The position numbers and the translations under genes are program-made. Shown piece by piece: positions 1 through 6,154 of a DNA stretch of 11,638 nt (its first letter is position 1; each line of letters starts with the position of its first letter). Source of the DNA: an uncultured Coriobacteriaceae bacterium (GTDB lineage Bacteria; Actinomycetota; Coriobacteriia; Coriobacteriales; Atopobiaceae); the NCBI GenBank assembly GCA_900543875.1, contig UQSV01000054.1, forward strand, positions 1 through 11,638, given 5' to 3'. Under the pieces are notes generated by a model that saw only the letters and a list, made by a program, of their open reading frames with translations, was not told the DNA's origin and searched no databases.

Positions 1-91
1 CCAGGGCGGCCAGAGCGCGGGCCGCGGCCGCGGTGGCAAGCCCCGTCGCCGCGTGGGCGACCGTGCCGGCCGCAACCGCGGCATCTACTAG
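1..91 (+). CDS. C-terminal end of an Arg/Gly-rich protein, possibly a DEAD-box RNA helicase (partial)
   Basis: The frame beginning at base 2 is open from the window edge to a TAG at 89-91 and gives 29 residues. These are almost entirely Gly, Arg, Lys, Gln and Ser, include GRGRGGKPRRRVGDRAGRNR, and end in GIY. A basic RG/RGG-rich tail like this is typical of RNA-binding proteins, and in bacteria most often of DEAD-box helicases, where it helps hold RNA outside the helicase core. No catalytic domain is visible because the gene runs off the left edge, so the product name is inference. Other RNA-binding proteins such as exonucleases or pseudouridine synthases with basic tails remain possible. No clear U-tract terminator follows the stop. 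Confidence 0.55.
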   Translation, partial: QGGQSAGRGRGGKPRRRVGDRAGRNRGIY

Positions 92-190
92 CAGGTAAAG
101 AGCCGCGAGCGCGCAGCAGCGACAACGCCACAAGCGGCGCCCGCATGAGCCCGCACGCCATTCTCGCCCAAAGCATATGACCCAACACAT

Positions 191-229
191 GCCGCCCGCC
201 CCAGCGCAATGAGCGCCGAGGCGGGCGGC
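191..229. repeat. Perfect 10-bp inverted repeat in the gap before the YcxB-like gene
   Basis: GCCGCCCGCC at 191-200 is exactly complementary to GGCGGGCGGC at 220-229, with a 19-base loop. No T-run follows on either strand, so it is not a standard intrinsic terminator. It ends 5 bases before a TACAAT box and could be a regulator site covering the -35 region, or an RNA hairpin at the end of the upstream transcript. Confidence 0.5.
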
Positions 230-233
230 ACGC

Positions 234-239
234 TACAAT
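234..239 (+). promoter_or_regulatory. Candidate -10 box (TACAAT) for the YcxB-like gene
   Basis: TACAAT matches the sigma-70/SigA -10 consensus at five of six bases and lies 36 bases before the chosen ATG at 275, which would give a short leader with the AAAGGAG site inside it. No recognisable -35 hexamer lies 16-18 bases upstream. That stretch is instead part of the 191-229 inverted repeat, so the promoter may need an activator or be weak. Confidence 0.4.
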
Positions 240-274
240 CACTCCTGCACACCCAACGCACAAAGGAGCCAAGC

Positions 275-817
275 ATGGCCAATTCAAACGCGGCGGCGAA
301 CAAGCCCGAGCCGCTGTTCAACCTCAAGTATGACCTATCGGCCCAGCTGGTCGACGAGGCCGCCCACATCATCGCCGGCGACAAGATGCGCAACCCCGCC
401 GGCGTCGCGAGCATCGGCATGCTCGTCGTCATCGTCATCGCGGCCATCTCGCCCGTCACCAGGGACATGACGCCGCTCCTGGTGGGCCTGGTCGTGGTCG
501 AGGTCGTGCTGTGGGCCGTCTCGGACCGCTGGCCCCAGCTGTGCCTGCGCCGCCTGCGCAACGCCGGCCTCAACACCGCCCTCATGGCCGCCGACGAGCG
601 CCGCCGCACCATCCACGTATACGAGACCGAGCTCGAGGTCACCTCGCCCAAGGGCACCGACACGCTGCCCATCTCGAGCCTGCGCGAGGCCAAGCTGGGC
701 TCCGAGCTCGCCGTGCTCGCCTACGCCGGCAACAAGTACGTTCTGGTGCCCAAGCGCGCGATGAGCGCCCAGCGCTACCACGACATGCTCAAGCACCTCG
801 GCGCCATCAAGGAGTAG
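275..817 (+). CDS. Two-helix membrane protein with a YcxB-like C-terminal domain
   Basis: The protein has 180 residues. Two adjacent hydrophobic segments lie at about residues 43-59 and 66-83, followed by a soluble region of about residues 112-178. That region has the alternating pattern of the YcxB-like domain (VYETELEV..., then a core strand set ending in YVLVPKRAM and a final helix). The family is widespread in Gram-positive bacteria; its biochemical role is not established, so none is assigned here. I chose the ATG at 275 because AAAGGAG lies 7 bases before it. An in-frame ATG at 209 would add 22 residues, but it has no ribosome binding site and lies upstream of the TACAAT box. The gene appears to be a single transcription unit: it has its own candidate promoter and a strong terminator at 872-902. 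Family placement was made by eye from domain shape. Confidence 0.85.
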   Translation: MANSNAAANKPEPLFNLKYDLSAQLVDEAAHIIAGDKMRNPAGVASIGMLVVIVIAAISPVTRDMTPLLVGLVVVEVVLWAVSDRWPQLCLRRLRNAGLNTALMAADERRRTIHVYETELEVTSPKGTDTLPISSLREAKLGSELAVLAYAGNKYVLVPKRAMSAQRYHDMLKHLGAIKE

Positions 818-871
818 CCCGCAAGGCCGCCAGGCCACGCGCCCGGCAACCTCACAACCCAGCCTACGAGA

Positions 872-902
872 AGAGGCCCGCAGCTCGCGGGCCTCTTTCT
901 TT
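872..902 (+). terminator. Intrinsic terminator after the YcxB-like gene
   Basis: A 10-bp perfect stem, AGAGGCCCGC (872-881) with GCGGGCCTCT (887-896), has a 5-base loop and is followed by a T-rich tract (TTTCTTT). On the minus strand the tail is only partly T-rich, so it may also slow transcripts arriving from the HAD gene at 978-1664. Confidence 0.9.
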
Positions 903-977
903 GGACATCGGCCATGGCATCGAGTCGGCTGACGCAACGATACGTCGGCATAGCGAAGACCAAATACGGCGTTACCC

Positions 978-1664
978 CTACCCCAGCACCACGGGCAGCA
1001 GGTCGGGAATCTGGTCGACGATGACGTTGGCCGCATCCTGGGAGAAGCCAAAGCGTTCCTCGCGCCTGGCAATCACATACATGCCGGCCGCCTTGCCAGC
1101 GGCGATGCCGTAGAACGAGTCCTCCACGCAGGCGCAGTGCGCAGGCTCGAGCCCCAGGCGCTCGCACGCGTGGAGATAGATCTCTGGGTTGGGTTTGCTC
1201 TCGCGGAACTGCTCGCCCGAGACGAACAGCTCGAACTTGTCGTCGATGCCGCACTGACCCAGCGCCTCATGGATGAACCGCATGGGCGCGGACGACGCGA
1301 GCGCCACGCGCACGCCCGCCTCGCGCAGGGCATCGAGCGTCTGGGGCACGCCGGGGTTCATGATCTGTCCGTAGTTGCGCACGTAGTTCTCGCGAGCCCA
1401 GTCCTCGTAGACCCCCTCGGCCTCCTCGGGGCCCGCCACCTCGATGCCGTTGCGGCGCAGCACGTCTGCGGTCATGCGCTGGAACACCTGGTGCGAGGCA
1501 CCCACCTGGGCCAGGAGCTCCTCCTGCGTCACGTCGAGGCCCAGTGCGTTGGAGAAGGCCTCGAACTCGCGGATGTAGAGGGCCTCGGAGTCGACGAGCA
1601 CGCCGTCCATGTCGAAGACGACGGCGTCAAAGCGAGGCGTGGACGGGGCGGAAGACTGGCTCAC
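978..1664 (-). CDS. HAD-superfamily hydrolase, beta-phosphoglucomutase-like
   Basis: The protein has 228 residues and all four HAD motifs. Motif I is DMDGVLVDS, with nucleophile Asp18 and acid/base Asp20. Motif II is the Ser pair in ALASSAP (Ser124/125). Motif III is Lys157 in SKPNPEIY. Motif IV is Glu181-Asp182 in VEDSFYGI. A helical cap between residues 30 and 100 marks subfamily I, as in beta-phosphoglucomutase, 2-deoxyglucose-6-phosphatase and related sugar phosphatases. It is expected to act in the cytoplasm on a phosphorylated sugar or nucleotide, but the substrate cannot be read from sequence. The start is GTG at 1662-1664, preceded by GAGGAG with a 6-7 base gap. The gene lies 73 bases downstream of pgi on the same strand with the pgi terminator between them, so expression may depend on read-through. 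A link to sugar phosphate metabolism is plausible but unproven. Confidence 0.9.
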   Translation of the reverse strand: MSQSSAPSTPRFDAVVFDMDGVLVDSEALYIREFEAFSNALGLDVTQEELLAQVGASHQVFQRMTADVLRRNGIEVAGPEEAEGVYEDWARENYVRNYGQIMNPGVPQTLDALREAGVRVALASSAPMRFIHEALGQCGIDDKFELFVSGEQFRESKPNPEIYLHACERLGLEPAHCACVEDSFYGIAAGKAAGMYVIARREERFGFSQDAANVIVDQIPDLLPVVLG

Positions 1665-1683
1665 GAAGGGCTCCTCTCGAGAT

Positions 1684-1715
1684 AAAAAAGGGGCCGTACG
1701 CGCAGGTACGGCCCC
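1684..1715 (-). terminator. Intrinsic terminator of pgi
   Basis: Read on the minus strand, GGGGCCGTAC and GTACGGCCCC form a perfect 10-bp stem with a 6-base loop, directly followed by six T. It begins 22 bases after the pgi stop. Its distal edge is only about 20 bases from the HAD start codon, leaving no room for a separate promoter between them. Confidence 0.92.
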
Positions 1716-1737
1716 TCAAGTGTATCAAAGCCAGAAC

Positions 1738-3432
1738 TTACTTCCTGTGGGCGCGGTAGTAGGCGATGAGGGCCTGGGTGCTCGCGTCCTGCTTGGCGAG
1801 GGCCTCGTCGTCGTGGAAGGCCGGGGTAATCTGCTTGGCAAGCTGCTTGCCCAGCTCGACCCCCCACTGGTCATAGGAGTCGAGGCCCCAGACGGTGCCC
1901 TCGACGAAGGTGATGTGCTCGTACAGGGCAATGAGCTCGCCCAGCGCGTGCGGGGTCAGGGCCTCGCCAAAGATCGAGGTCGTGGGACGGTTGCCCGTGA
2001 AGACGCGGGCCGGCACCATCCACTCGGCCGTGCCCTCGGCGCGCACCTCGTCGGCCGTCTTGCCAAAGGCGAGGGCCTTGGTCTGGGCGAGGAAGTTGCC
2101 CAGGAACAGCTCGTGGACGTCCTGGTCGCCGTCCTTGGTGGGGTTGGGCGTGTTCACGAAGGCAATAAAGTCTGCGGGGATAGCGCGGGTGCCCTGGTGA
2201 ATGAGCTGGTAAAAGGCGTGCTGGCCGTTGGTGCCGGCCTCGCCCCAGAAGACCTCGCCCGTCTCGCTCGTGACCGGTGTGCCGTCCCAGCGGGTCGACT
2301 TGCCGTTGGACTCCATCGTGAGCTGCTGCAGGTAGGCCGGGAAGCGGTGCAGGTACTGGTTGTACGGGAGCACGGCGTGGCTGCCCATGCCCCAGAAGTT
2401 CACGTACCAGACGTTCATGAGGCCCATGAGGGCCACGACGTTCTCCTCGAGCGGCGTGTTCTTGAAGTAGGCGTCGACGTCGTGGAAGCCGGAGAGCAGC
2501 TCGGAGAAGCGCTCGGGGCCAAAGGCGATGATGAGGGCCAGGCCCACGGCGGAGTCAACGGAGTAGCGGCCGCCAACCCAGTTCCAGAAGCCAAAGGCGT
2601 TCTCGGGGTCGATGCCAAACTGCTCGACAAGCTCGAGGTTGGTTGAGACGGCCACGAAGTGCTTCTTGATGGCCTCGGCGCTCTGCTCGTCGGAGCCGTC
2701 GATGGCGCCCTGTTCACGCAGGGTGTCGAGCAGCCAGGTGCGGGCCTCGCGGGCGTTGGTGATGGTCTCGAGCGTGGTGAACGTCTTGGAGACAACGATC
2801 ACGAGCGTGGTCTCGGGGTCGAGGCCCTTGACCTTCTCGGCCATGTCGTTGGGGTCGATGTTGGAGACGAAACGGCAGTCGATGCCGGCGTCGGCGTAGG
2901 GCTTGAGCGCCTCGTAGGCCATGACCGGGCCAAGGTCGGAGCCACCGATGCCCACGCTCATGACGTGCTCGATGCGCTTGCCCGTGACGCCCTTCCACTC
3001 GCCGGAGCGGACGCGCTCGGCGAAGGCGTACATGCGGTCGAGGACCTCGTGGACGTCGGCCACGGTGTCCTGGCCGTCGACGACGAACTGGCCCTTCTGG
3101 CTGGCGGGGCGGCGCAGCGCGGTGTGGAGCACGGCGCGGTCCTCGGTGGTGTTGATGTGCTCGCCGGCGTACATGGCGTCACGGCGCTCCTCGACCTTCA
3201 CGGCGCGGCCAAGGTCGCAGAGCAGCTTGACCGTCTCGTCGGTAATGAGGTCCTTGGACAGGTCAAAGTGCAGGTCGCTCATCTCGAACGAGAGCTTCTC
3301 GACGCGCTTGTCGTCGGTGGCGAAGGCGTCCTTGAGGGTGAACTTATCGGCCACGAGCTGGTCGTGGTGCGCCTTGAGTGCGGCCCACTCGGGGGTCTGG
3401 GTCGCGTCGATGGGTGCGGCAATCTTCGACAT
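1738..3432 (-). CDS. pgi: Glucose-6-phosphate isomerase
   Basis: The protein has 564 residues, normal for the long form of the family. It interconverts glucose 6-phosphate and fructose 6-phosphate in glycolysis and gluconeogenesis in the cytoplasm. Visible landmarks are the phosphate-binding segment SVGIGGSDLG (159-168), SKTFTT (215-220), the first family signature NWVGGRYSVDSAVG with Arg289, the catalytic Glu398 in WGEAGTNGQH, His412 in QLIHQGT, and the second signature SYDQWGVELGK with catalytic Lys529. Nothing essential is missing. The start is ATG at 3430-3432 with AAGGAGG four bases upstream. The frame stays open further upstream to 3768, but that part is unlike any isomerase and overlaps the next gene. 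It has its own terminator (1684-1715). The 202-base gap upstream shows no clear promoter, only a weak TTGCGG/TATGCG pair, so co-transcription from the 3635-4180 gene cannot be excluded. Confidence 0.98.
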   Translation of the reverse strand: MSKIAAPIDATQTPEWAALKAHHDQLVADKFTLKDAFATDDKRVEKLSFEMSDLHFDLSKDLITDETVKLLCDLGRAVKVEERRDAMYAGEHINTTEDRAVLHTALRRPASQKGQFVVDGQDTVADVHEVLDRMYAFAERVRSGEWKGVTGKRIEHVMSVGIGGSDLGPVMAYEALKPYADAGIDCRFVSNIDPNDMAEKVKGLDPETTLVIVVSKTFTTLETITNAREARTWLLDTLREQGAIDGSDEQSAEAIKKHFVAVSTNLELVEQFGIDPENAFGFWNWVGGRYSVDSAVGLALIIAFGPERFSELLSGFHDVDAYFKNTPLEENVVALMGLMNVWYVNFWGMGSHAVLPYNQYLHRFPAYLQQLTMESNGKSTRWDGTPVTSETGEVFWGEAGTNGQHAFYQLIHQGTRAIPADFIAFVNTPNPTKDGDQDVHELFLGNFLAQTKALAFGKTADEVRAEGTAEWMVPARVFTGNRPTTSIFGEALTPHALGELIALYEHITFVEGTVWGLDSYDQWGVELGKQLAKQITPAFHDDEALAKQDASTQALIAYYRAHRK

Positions 3433-3634
3433 GTGTCCTCCTTGGACGACGACGCGGGAGCTGCCGAGCGCACCCGCGCTTACGCATACCAGATTCAAGC
3501 GTACCGCAAATTGGGGGCGCTTGGTGACAGCGAGAGAGATTGGCAAGGAGGGAGACACAGGCGGGCGAGATAGGAGCCGCCATGGACGGCAGCGAGACGA
3601 TGCCCAGCGCGAGACGGGCGATGCCGCGAGCCGC

Positions 3635-4180
3635 CTAGTACGGCTCGCCCTCGGGCGGCAGCTGCTTGAGGCGCGCCCACATGAGCTGCTTGGCCTTGGG
3701 GTCCGACAGGCTCTTCTCGAACCCGCCCAGCGCCATGACGCGCATGCCCAACAGGCGCACGACCGCACCGGGCGTGAGCATCGCGGCGTCGAAGCTCTCG
3801 AGCTCCACCAGCTCGTCGGCGAAAGCCTCGCGAATGGCCGCGGCCGCCGCTTCGTCGAGAGCGATGAGCGTCGAGGGGTCGAGCGTGGCGATGGCGAGCC
3901 TCAGGGTACCGGGCACGAGGGGAAAACCGTCGACGTCGCGCACCGAGAGGGCGCCCCAGTCCTCGGGGGCATAGCCCAGCGCGCCCAGCGCCTTGTGCAG
4001 GGCCACGCCGTCGGGGCCGGCAAGCAGCGCCGGGACGTTGCCCGAGGCGTCCGCCACCTCGGGCTCGCCCTTCACGAGCAGCACGTGCGAGAAGGCGTTG
4101 CCCGCCATGCATACGCCCGCTCCCGCAAGGTCGCCCAGCTCGGCCTTTGCCTTCTCGAGGCTCTCCCCAGAGACGTCCAT
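3635..4180 (-). CDS. Uracil-DNA glycosylase-like protein lacking the catalytic motifs (putative)
   Basis: The protein has 181 residues and is not confidently recognised. By eye it follows the order of family-4 uracil-DNA glycosylases. There is a strand with GEP (38-40) where active enzymes have GEAPG, then GPDGVALHKALGALGY (55-70) where they have the G.aG..L...L...G segment. LDPSTLIALDEAA (100-112) takes the place of the 'P..ivaLG..A' strand, and a C-terminal SLSDPKAKQLMWARLKQL (157-174) that of 'HPs.lL..p..K...W.dL'. The catalytic Asp/Glu loop and the His-Pro of motif B are absent (GGF at 152-154), and there is one Cys instead of the four that bind the Fe-S cluster. If the homology is real, it is probably not an active glycosylase. 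I chose ATG 4180 because GGGAG precedes it by five bases; ATG 4192, ATG 4240 and GTG 4249 are in-frame alternatives without good sites. It is divergent from trxA. Confidence 0.6.
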   Translation of the reverse strand: MDVSGESLEKAKAELGDLAGAGVCMAGNAFSHVLLVKGEPEVADASGNVPALLAGPDGVALHKALGALGYAPEDWGALSVRDVDGFPLVPGTLRLAIATLDPSTLIALDEAAAAAIREAFADELVELESFDAAMLTPGAVVRLLGMRVMALGGFEKSLSDPKAKQLMWARLKQLPPEGEPY

Positions 4181-4207
4181 TCCCACTCCCATGGTCAAAG
4201 ATGTTGA

Positions 4208-4226
4208 GGGCGCCCCTCTGGCGCCC
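4208..4226. repeat. 7-bp inverted repeat in the leader of the glycosylase-like gene
   Basis: GGGCGCC (4208-4214) and GGCGCCC (4220-4226) are complementary across a 5-base loop. It lies between the TAGAAT box and the chosen start at 4180, so it would form a leader hairpin if that start is right. Confidence 0.4.
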
Positions 4227-4256
4227 GGTGCTCGCGGCATTGATGTCACTAGCGCG

Positions 4257-4303
4257 ATTCTACCGCCTGGCGGGTGCTACGCCCGCGCTCGCGTGGGTAT
4301 AAG
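4257..4303. promoter_or_regulatory. Divergent promoter region with a central dyad (glycosylase-like gene / trxA)
   Basis: A minus-strand TAGAAT (4257-4262) and a plus-strand TATAAG (4298-4303) are candidate -10 boxes facing opposite ways. Almost exactly midway lies a 7-bp inverted repeat, 4270-4276 with 4280-4286 (one G/T mismatch, loop CTA), where both -35 elements would be. Neither -35 resembles TTGACA. A protein bound at the dyad could control both genes; this is inference from geometry. Confidence 0.4.
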
Positions 4304-4353
4304 CCACATCGAACAGAAACGAGGCGCGCCCATGCGCGCGATGGGAGGCAACC

Positions 4354-4674
4354 ATGGCATCGAAGGCAATCACGGAAGAAACGTTCGACGGCATCGTACG
4401 CGGTACCGACAAGCCCGTGCTGGTCGACTTCTGGGCAACCTGGTGCGGCCCGTGCCGCGCCCTCTCCCCCATCGTCGAACAGATCTCCGACGAGCTGGCA
4501 GACGAGCTTGACGTCTACAAGTGCAACGTGGAGCAGGAGCAGGACCTGGCGATGCGCTTCCAGGTCATGTCGATTCCCACGCTCATCCTGTTCAAGGGTG
4601 GCAAGCCCGTGCACACGATGGTGGGCAGCGCCCCCAAGGCCCGCCTCGTCAAGGAGCTCCGCGAGTTCCTGTAG
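4354..4674 (+). CDS. trxA: Thioredoxin
   Basis: The protein has 106 residues, the usual full length. It has the canonical redox motif WCGPC with Cys31 and Cys34, the preceding VLVDFWATW strand, and the cis-proline loop MSIPTLILF (Pro75). It reduces protein disulphides in the cytoplasm using electrons from thioredoxin reductase; no trxB is present in the window. The ATG at 4354 follows GGGAGG by five bases. A GCGCGC/GCGCGC hairpin (4324-4339) lies just before the ribosome binding site and could modulate initiation. The gene is divergent from the glycosylase-like gene and convergent with the metallophosphoesterase. No U-tract terminator follows, only a GC-rich hairpin at 4686-4714. Confidence 0.97.
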   Translation: MASKAITEETFDGIVRGTDKPVLVDFWATWCGPCRALSPIVEQISDELADELDVYKCNVEQEQDLAMRFQVMSIPTLILFKGGKPVHTMVGSAPKARLVKELREFL

Positions 4675-4685
4675 GGCGCGGGCGG

Positions 4686-4714
4686 CTGCGGGCCCCGGCT
4701 CATCCGGGGCGCAG
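4686..4714 (+). terminator. GC-rich hairpin after trxA, without a U-tract
   Basis: GCCCCGG (4692-4698) pairs with CCGGGGC (4704-4710) around a 5-base loop. The stem extends by CTGC/GCAG past a 2-base bulge. It begins 11 bases after the trxA stop, a typical terminator position, but no T-run follows. It may protect the 3' end or act as a weak terminator. Confidence 0.4.
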
Positions 4715-4785
4715 GCTGTAACCCGGCCCCGTCCATCCAGGCGCGGGCAGCGGCCCAGATGGGCCCGCCCGGTCACCTTCAGAAT

Positions 4786-4842
4786 CCTAGGGAAATGCCG
4801 TTAACGCCGATTAAGAGACAGCGTTAACGGCATTTTCCTAGG
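4786..4842. repeat. 57-bp near-perfect palindromic element flanked by AAT/AAT
   Basis: Two 22-bp arms (4786-4807 and 4821-4842) are inverted complements with a single mismatch and a 13-base centre. Each arm runs from CCTAGG at the outer end through ATGCCGTTAACGC. AAT occurs directly outside both ends (4783-4785 and 4843-4845), as a 3-bp target duplication would. The one mismatch is G4792/T4836, a G-U pair in plus-strand RNA but an A-C mismatch in minus-strand RNA. There is no U-tract and no coding capacity. It could be a very small non-autonomous insertion, a regulator site or a folded RNA element. Confidence 0.65.
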
Positions 4843-4872
4843 AATTTGTGGTTGAGAAGAGCCAAACAGGCA

Positions 4873-4899
4873 GGGACAAAAGACACGTCCCCCTGTCCC
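4873..4899. repeat. GGGACA/TGTCCC inverted repeat, REP-like
   Basis: GGGACA (4873-4878) and TGTCCC (4894-4899) are inverted around a 15-base loop that itself holds GACACGTC. It ends four bases before the phosphoesterase stop codon and would fold at the 3' end of the minus-strand operon transcript, but lacks a strong T-run (CTGTTT follows). From memory it resembles short GGGACA...GTCCC intergenic repeats seen in several anaerobe genomes, some tied to IS200-like transposases. I could not check this. Confidence 0.4.
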
Positions 4900-4902
4900 C
4901 GG

Positions 4903-5409
4903 CTACCAGCCGGCGAAGAAGCTGCGGCCCCAGCCGCGGTCCTCGTCGGGCGCGAGGCGGATGATCTCGCTCGAGACCACGCGCCCGCCCTCGACCACCA
5001 GGCGACCCATCGTGGGGCCCGCCTGGCTGCGCGGAAACGTGGGGCTGCCGGGGTTGATCATGAGCGCGCCGCTGTTAAGGATGCGCGTCTCGGGCACGTG
5101 CGTGTGGCCAAAGACGCCCACGTCGAAGCGCTCGCCCGTAAGGTTCTGCTGGTAGTGCGTCACACAGAACTGCAGTCCCTCGTACTCGAAGCGCACCTTG
5201 CGCGTGACGTCCGCCCCGTACTCGCCCGCCCAGTCGTTGTTGCCCAGGCACAGACGCAGGGGCGCGATGGCCCCCAGGGTGATGAAGTCGTCCTCGGAGG
5301 TGATGTCGCCGGCGTGGACGATGAGGTCGCAGCCGTCGATGGCGTCGAGCACCTCGCGCGAGAGGCGCCCGTGGGTGTCGCTCAGGACGTCGATGCGCTT
5401 GCGTGCCAC
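4903..5409 (-). CDS. YfcE/MJ0936-type metallophosphoesterase
   Basis: The protein has 168 residues, normal for this calcineurin-like phosphodiesterase group. The dimetal site is visible: Asp11 and His13 in LSDTHG, Asp35 in HAGDI, Asn58 in GNND, His85 in VTHY, and His102/His104 in GHTH, followed by the family's NPGSP turn (119-123). It is likely a cytoplasmic, Mn-dependent phosphodiesterase or phosphatase; the natural substrate is unknown for most of the family. The usual HG or HGH after the fifth strand is HY here, and the following helix before GHTH is short. The start is GTG at 5407-5409 with AAAGGGGGAG just upstream, overlapping the stop of the response regulator. The gap is only 10 bases, so it is the last gene of the glycosyltransferase/two-component operon. 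Confidence 0.93.
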   Translation of the reverse strand: MARKRIDVLSDTHGRLSREVLDAIDGCDLIVHAGDITSEDDFITLGAIAPLRLCLGNNDWAGEYGADVTRKVRFEYEGLQFCVTHYQQNLTGERFDVGVFGHTHVPETRILNSGALMINPGSPTFPRSQAGPTMGRLVVEGGRVVSSEIIRLAPDEDRGWGRSFFAGW

Positions 5410-5419
5410 GGCTCCCCCT

Positions 5420-6139
5420 TTACAGGCCCAGCGCGCGCTTGAGCTGCACGACGCGGCGGCGCGAGACGGAAATCTTCTTGCCCTCGACGCCCTGGATGCC
5501 CAGCTGCATGACGCCGCTCGAGACCACCTCGACGTCCTCCACGTACTGGAGGTTCACGATGTAGCCGCGGTGCACGCGGAAGAAGCCGTGCGGCGAGAGC
5601 TTAGCCTCGAGCTGGGCCAGCGAGATGACGGACAGGTAGCGGTCGCTGTCCGTGTAGATGCAGGAGTAGTCGTCCTTGGCCTCGATGTAGCGAATCTGGT
5701 CGATGGGCACGAGGACCTTGCGGCCGCCCTTCTCGACGGGAATGCGCTCGGCCGGGGCGGCCGGGGCCGACGCCATCTTGGCGCGCGCGGCCACCTTGTC
5801 GAGGGCGCGCTCGAGGCGCTCGGTCTCGACGGGCTTCATCAGGTAGTCAACCGCGTCGACGTCGAAGGCCTCGAGGGCGTACTCGCTGTAGGCCGTCACG
5901 AACACGACCGCCGGCGGGTTCTTGAGCTTGTGGAGCGCCTCCGCAAGCTGCATACCGTTGGTCTTGGGCATGGAGATGTCGAGGAACAGCACGTCAGGGC
6001 GACCATCCATCAGCTTCTCGACGGCATCGCGAGCGCTTGAAGCCTCGATGATCTCATCGACGCGACCGGTCTCCTCGAGCAGGAAGCGCAGCTCGGAGCG
6101 AGCGGGGGCCTCGTCATCAACAATCATGGCACGCAACAT
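5420..6139 (-). CDS. LytTR-family response regulator
   Basis: The protein has 239 residues. The receiver domain (about 1-118) has the acidic pair Asp8-Asp9, phosphoacceptor Asp54 in FLDISMP, Thr82 in FVTAY and Lys102 in LMKPV, all in place. A short Ala-rich linker (about 119-131) leads to a LytTR DNA-binding domain (about 134-239) with IRYIEAKDDYSCIY, the HGFFRVHRGYIVNL core and a C-terminal KKISVSRRRV segment. LytTR regulators bind pairs of short direct repeats at promoters and commonly control cell envelope, autolysin, bacteriocin or pyruvate/peptide uptake genes; the targets here are unknown. The ATG at 6137-6139 has AAGGAT eight bases upstream. It lies 15 bases after the histidine kinase stop, so the two form a cognate pair. 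Confidence 0.97.
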   Translation of the reverse strand: MLRAMIVDDEAPARSELRFLLEETGRVDEIIEASSARDAVEKLMDGRPDVLFLDISMPKTNGMQLAEALHKLKNPPAVVFVTAYSEYALEAFDVDAVDYLMKPVETERLERALDKVAARAKMASAPAAPAERIPVEKGGRKVLVPIDQIRYIEAKDDYSCIYTDSDRYLSVISLAQLEAKLSPHGFFRVHRGYIVNLQYVEDVEVVSSGVMQLGIQGVEGKKISVSRRRVVQLKRALGL

Positions 6140-6154
6140 TCAGGCACATCCTTG

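Noticed and set aside
1609..2646. A 345-codon open frame on the plus strand opposite pgi
   Set aside because: Its product is Val/Gly/Leu/Glu-rich with no domain, typical of the antisense of GC-rich coding DNA, and pgi on the other strand is unambiguous.
3433..3768. N-terminal extension of the pgi frame by 112 codons
   Set aside because: The extension is Cys/Arg/Ser-rich, overlaps the neighbouring gene and lies upstream of a perfect AAGGAGG-spaced ATG at 3432.
2921..4207. A 428-codon plus-strand frame spanning pgi, the gap and the glycosylase-like gene
   Set aside because: It crosses two genes and an intergenic region, is low in complexity and has no ribosome binding site or recognisable motif.
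4332..4511. Upstream ATG overlapping the trxA start in another frame
   Set aside because: It has no ribosome binding site, and the frame is Arg-rich shadow sequence; GGGAGG is correctly spaced for the trxA ATG at 4354.
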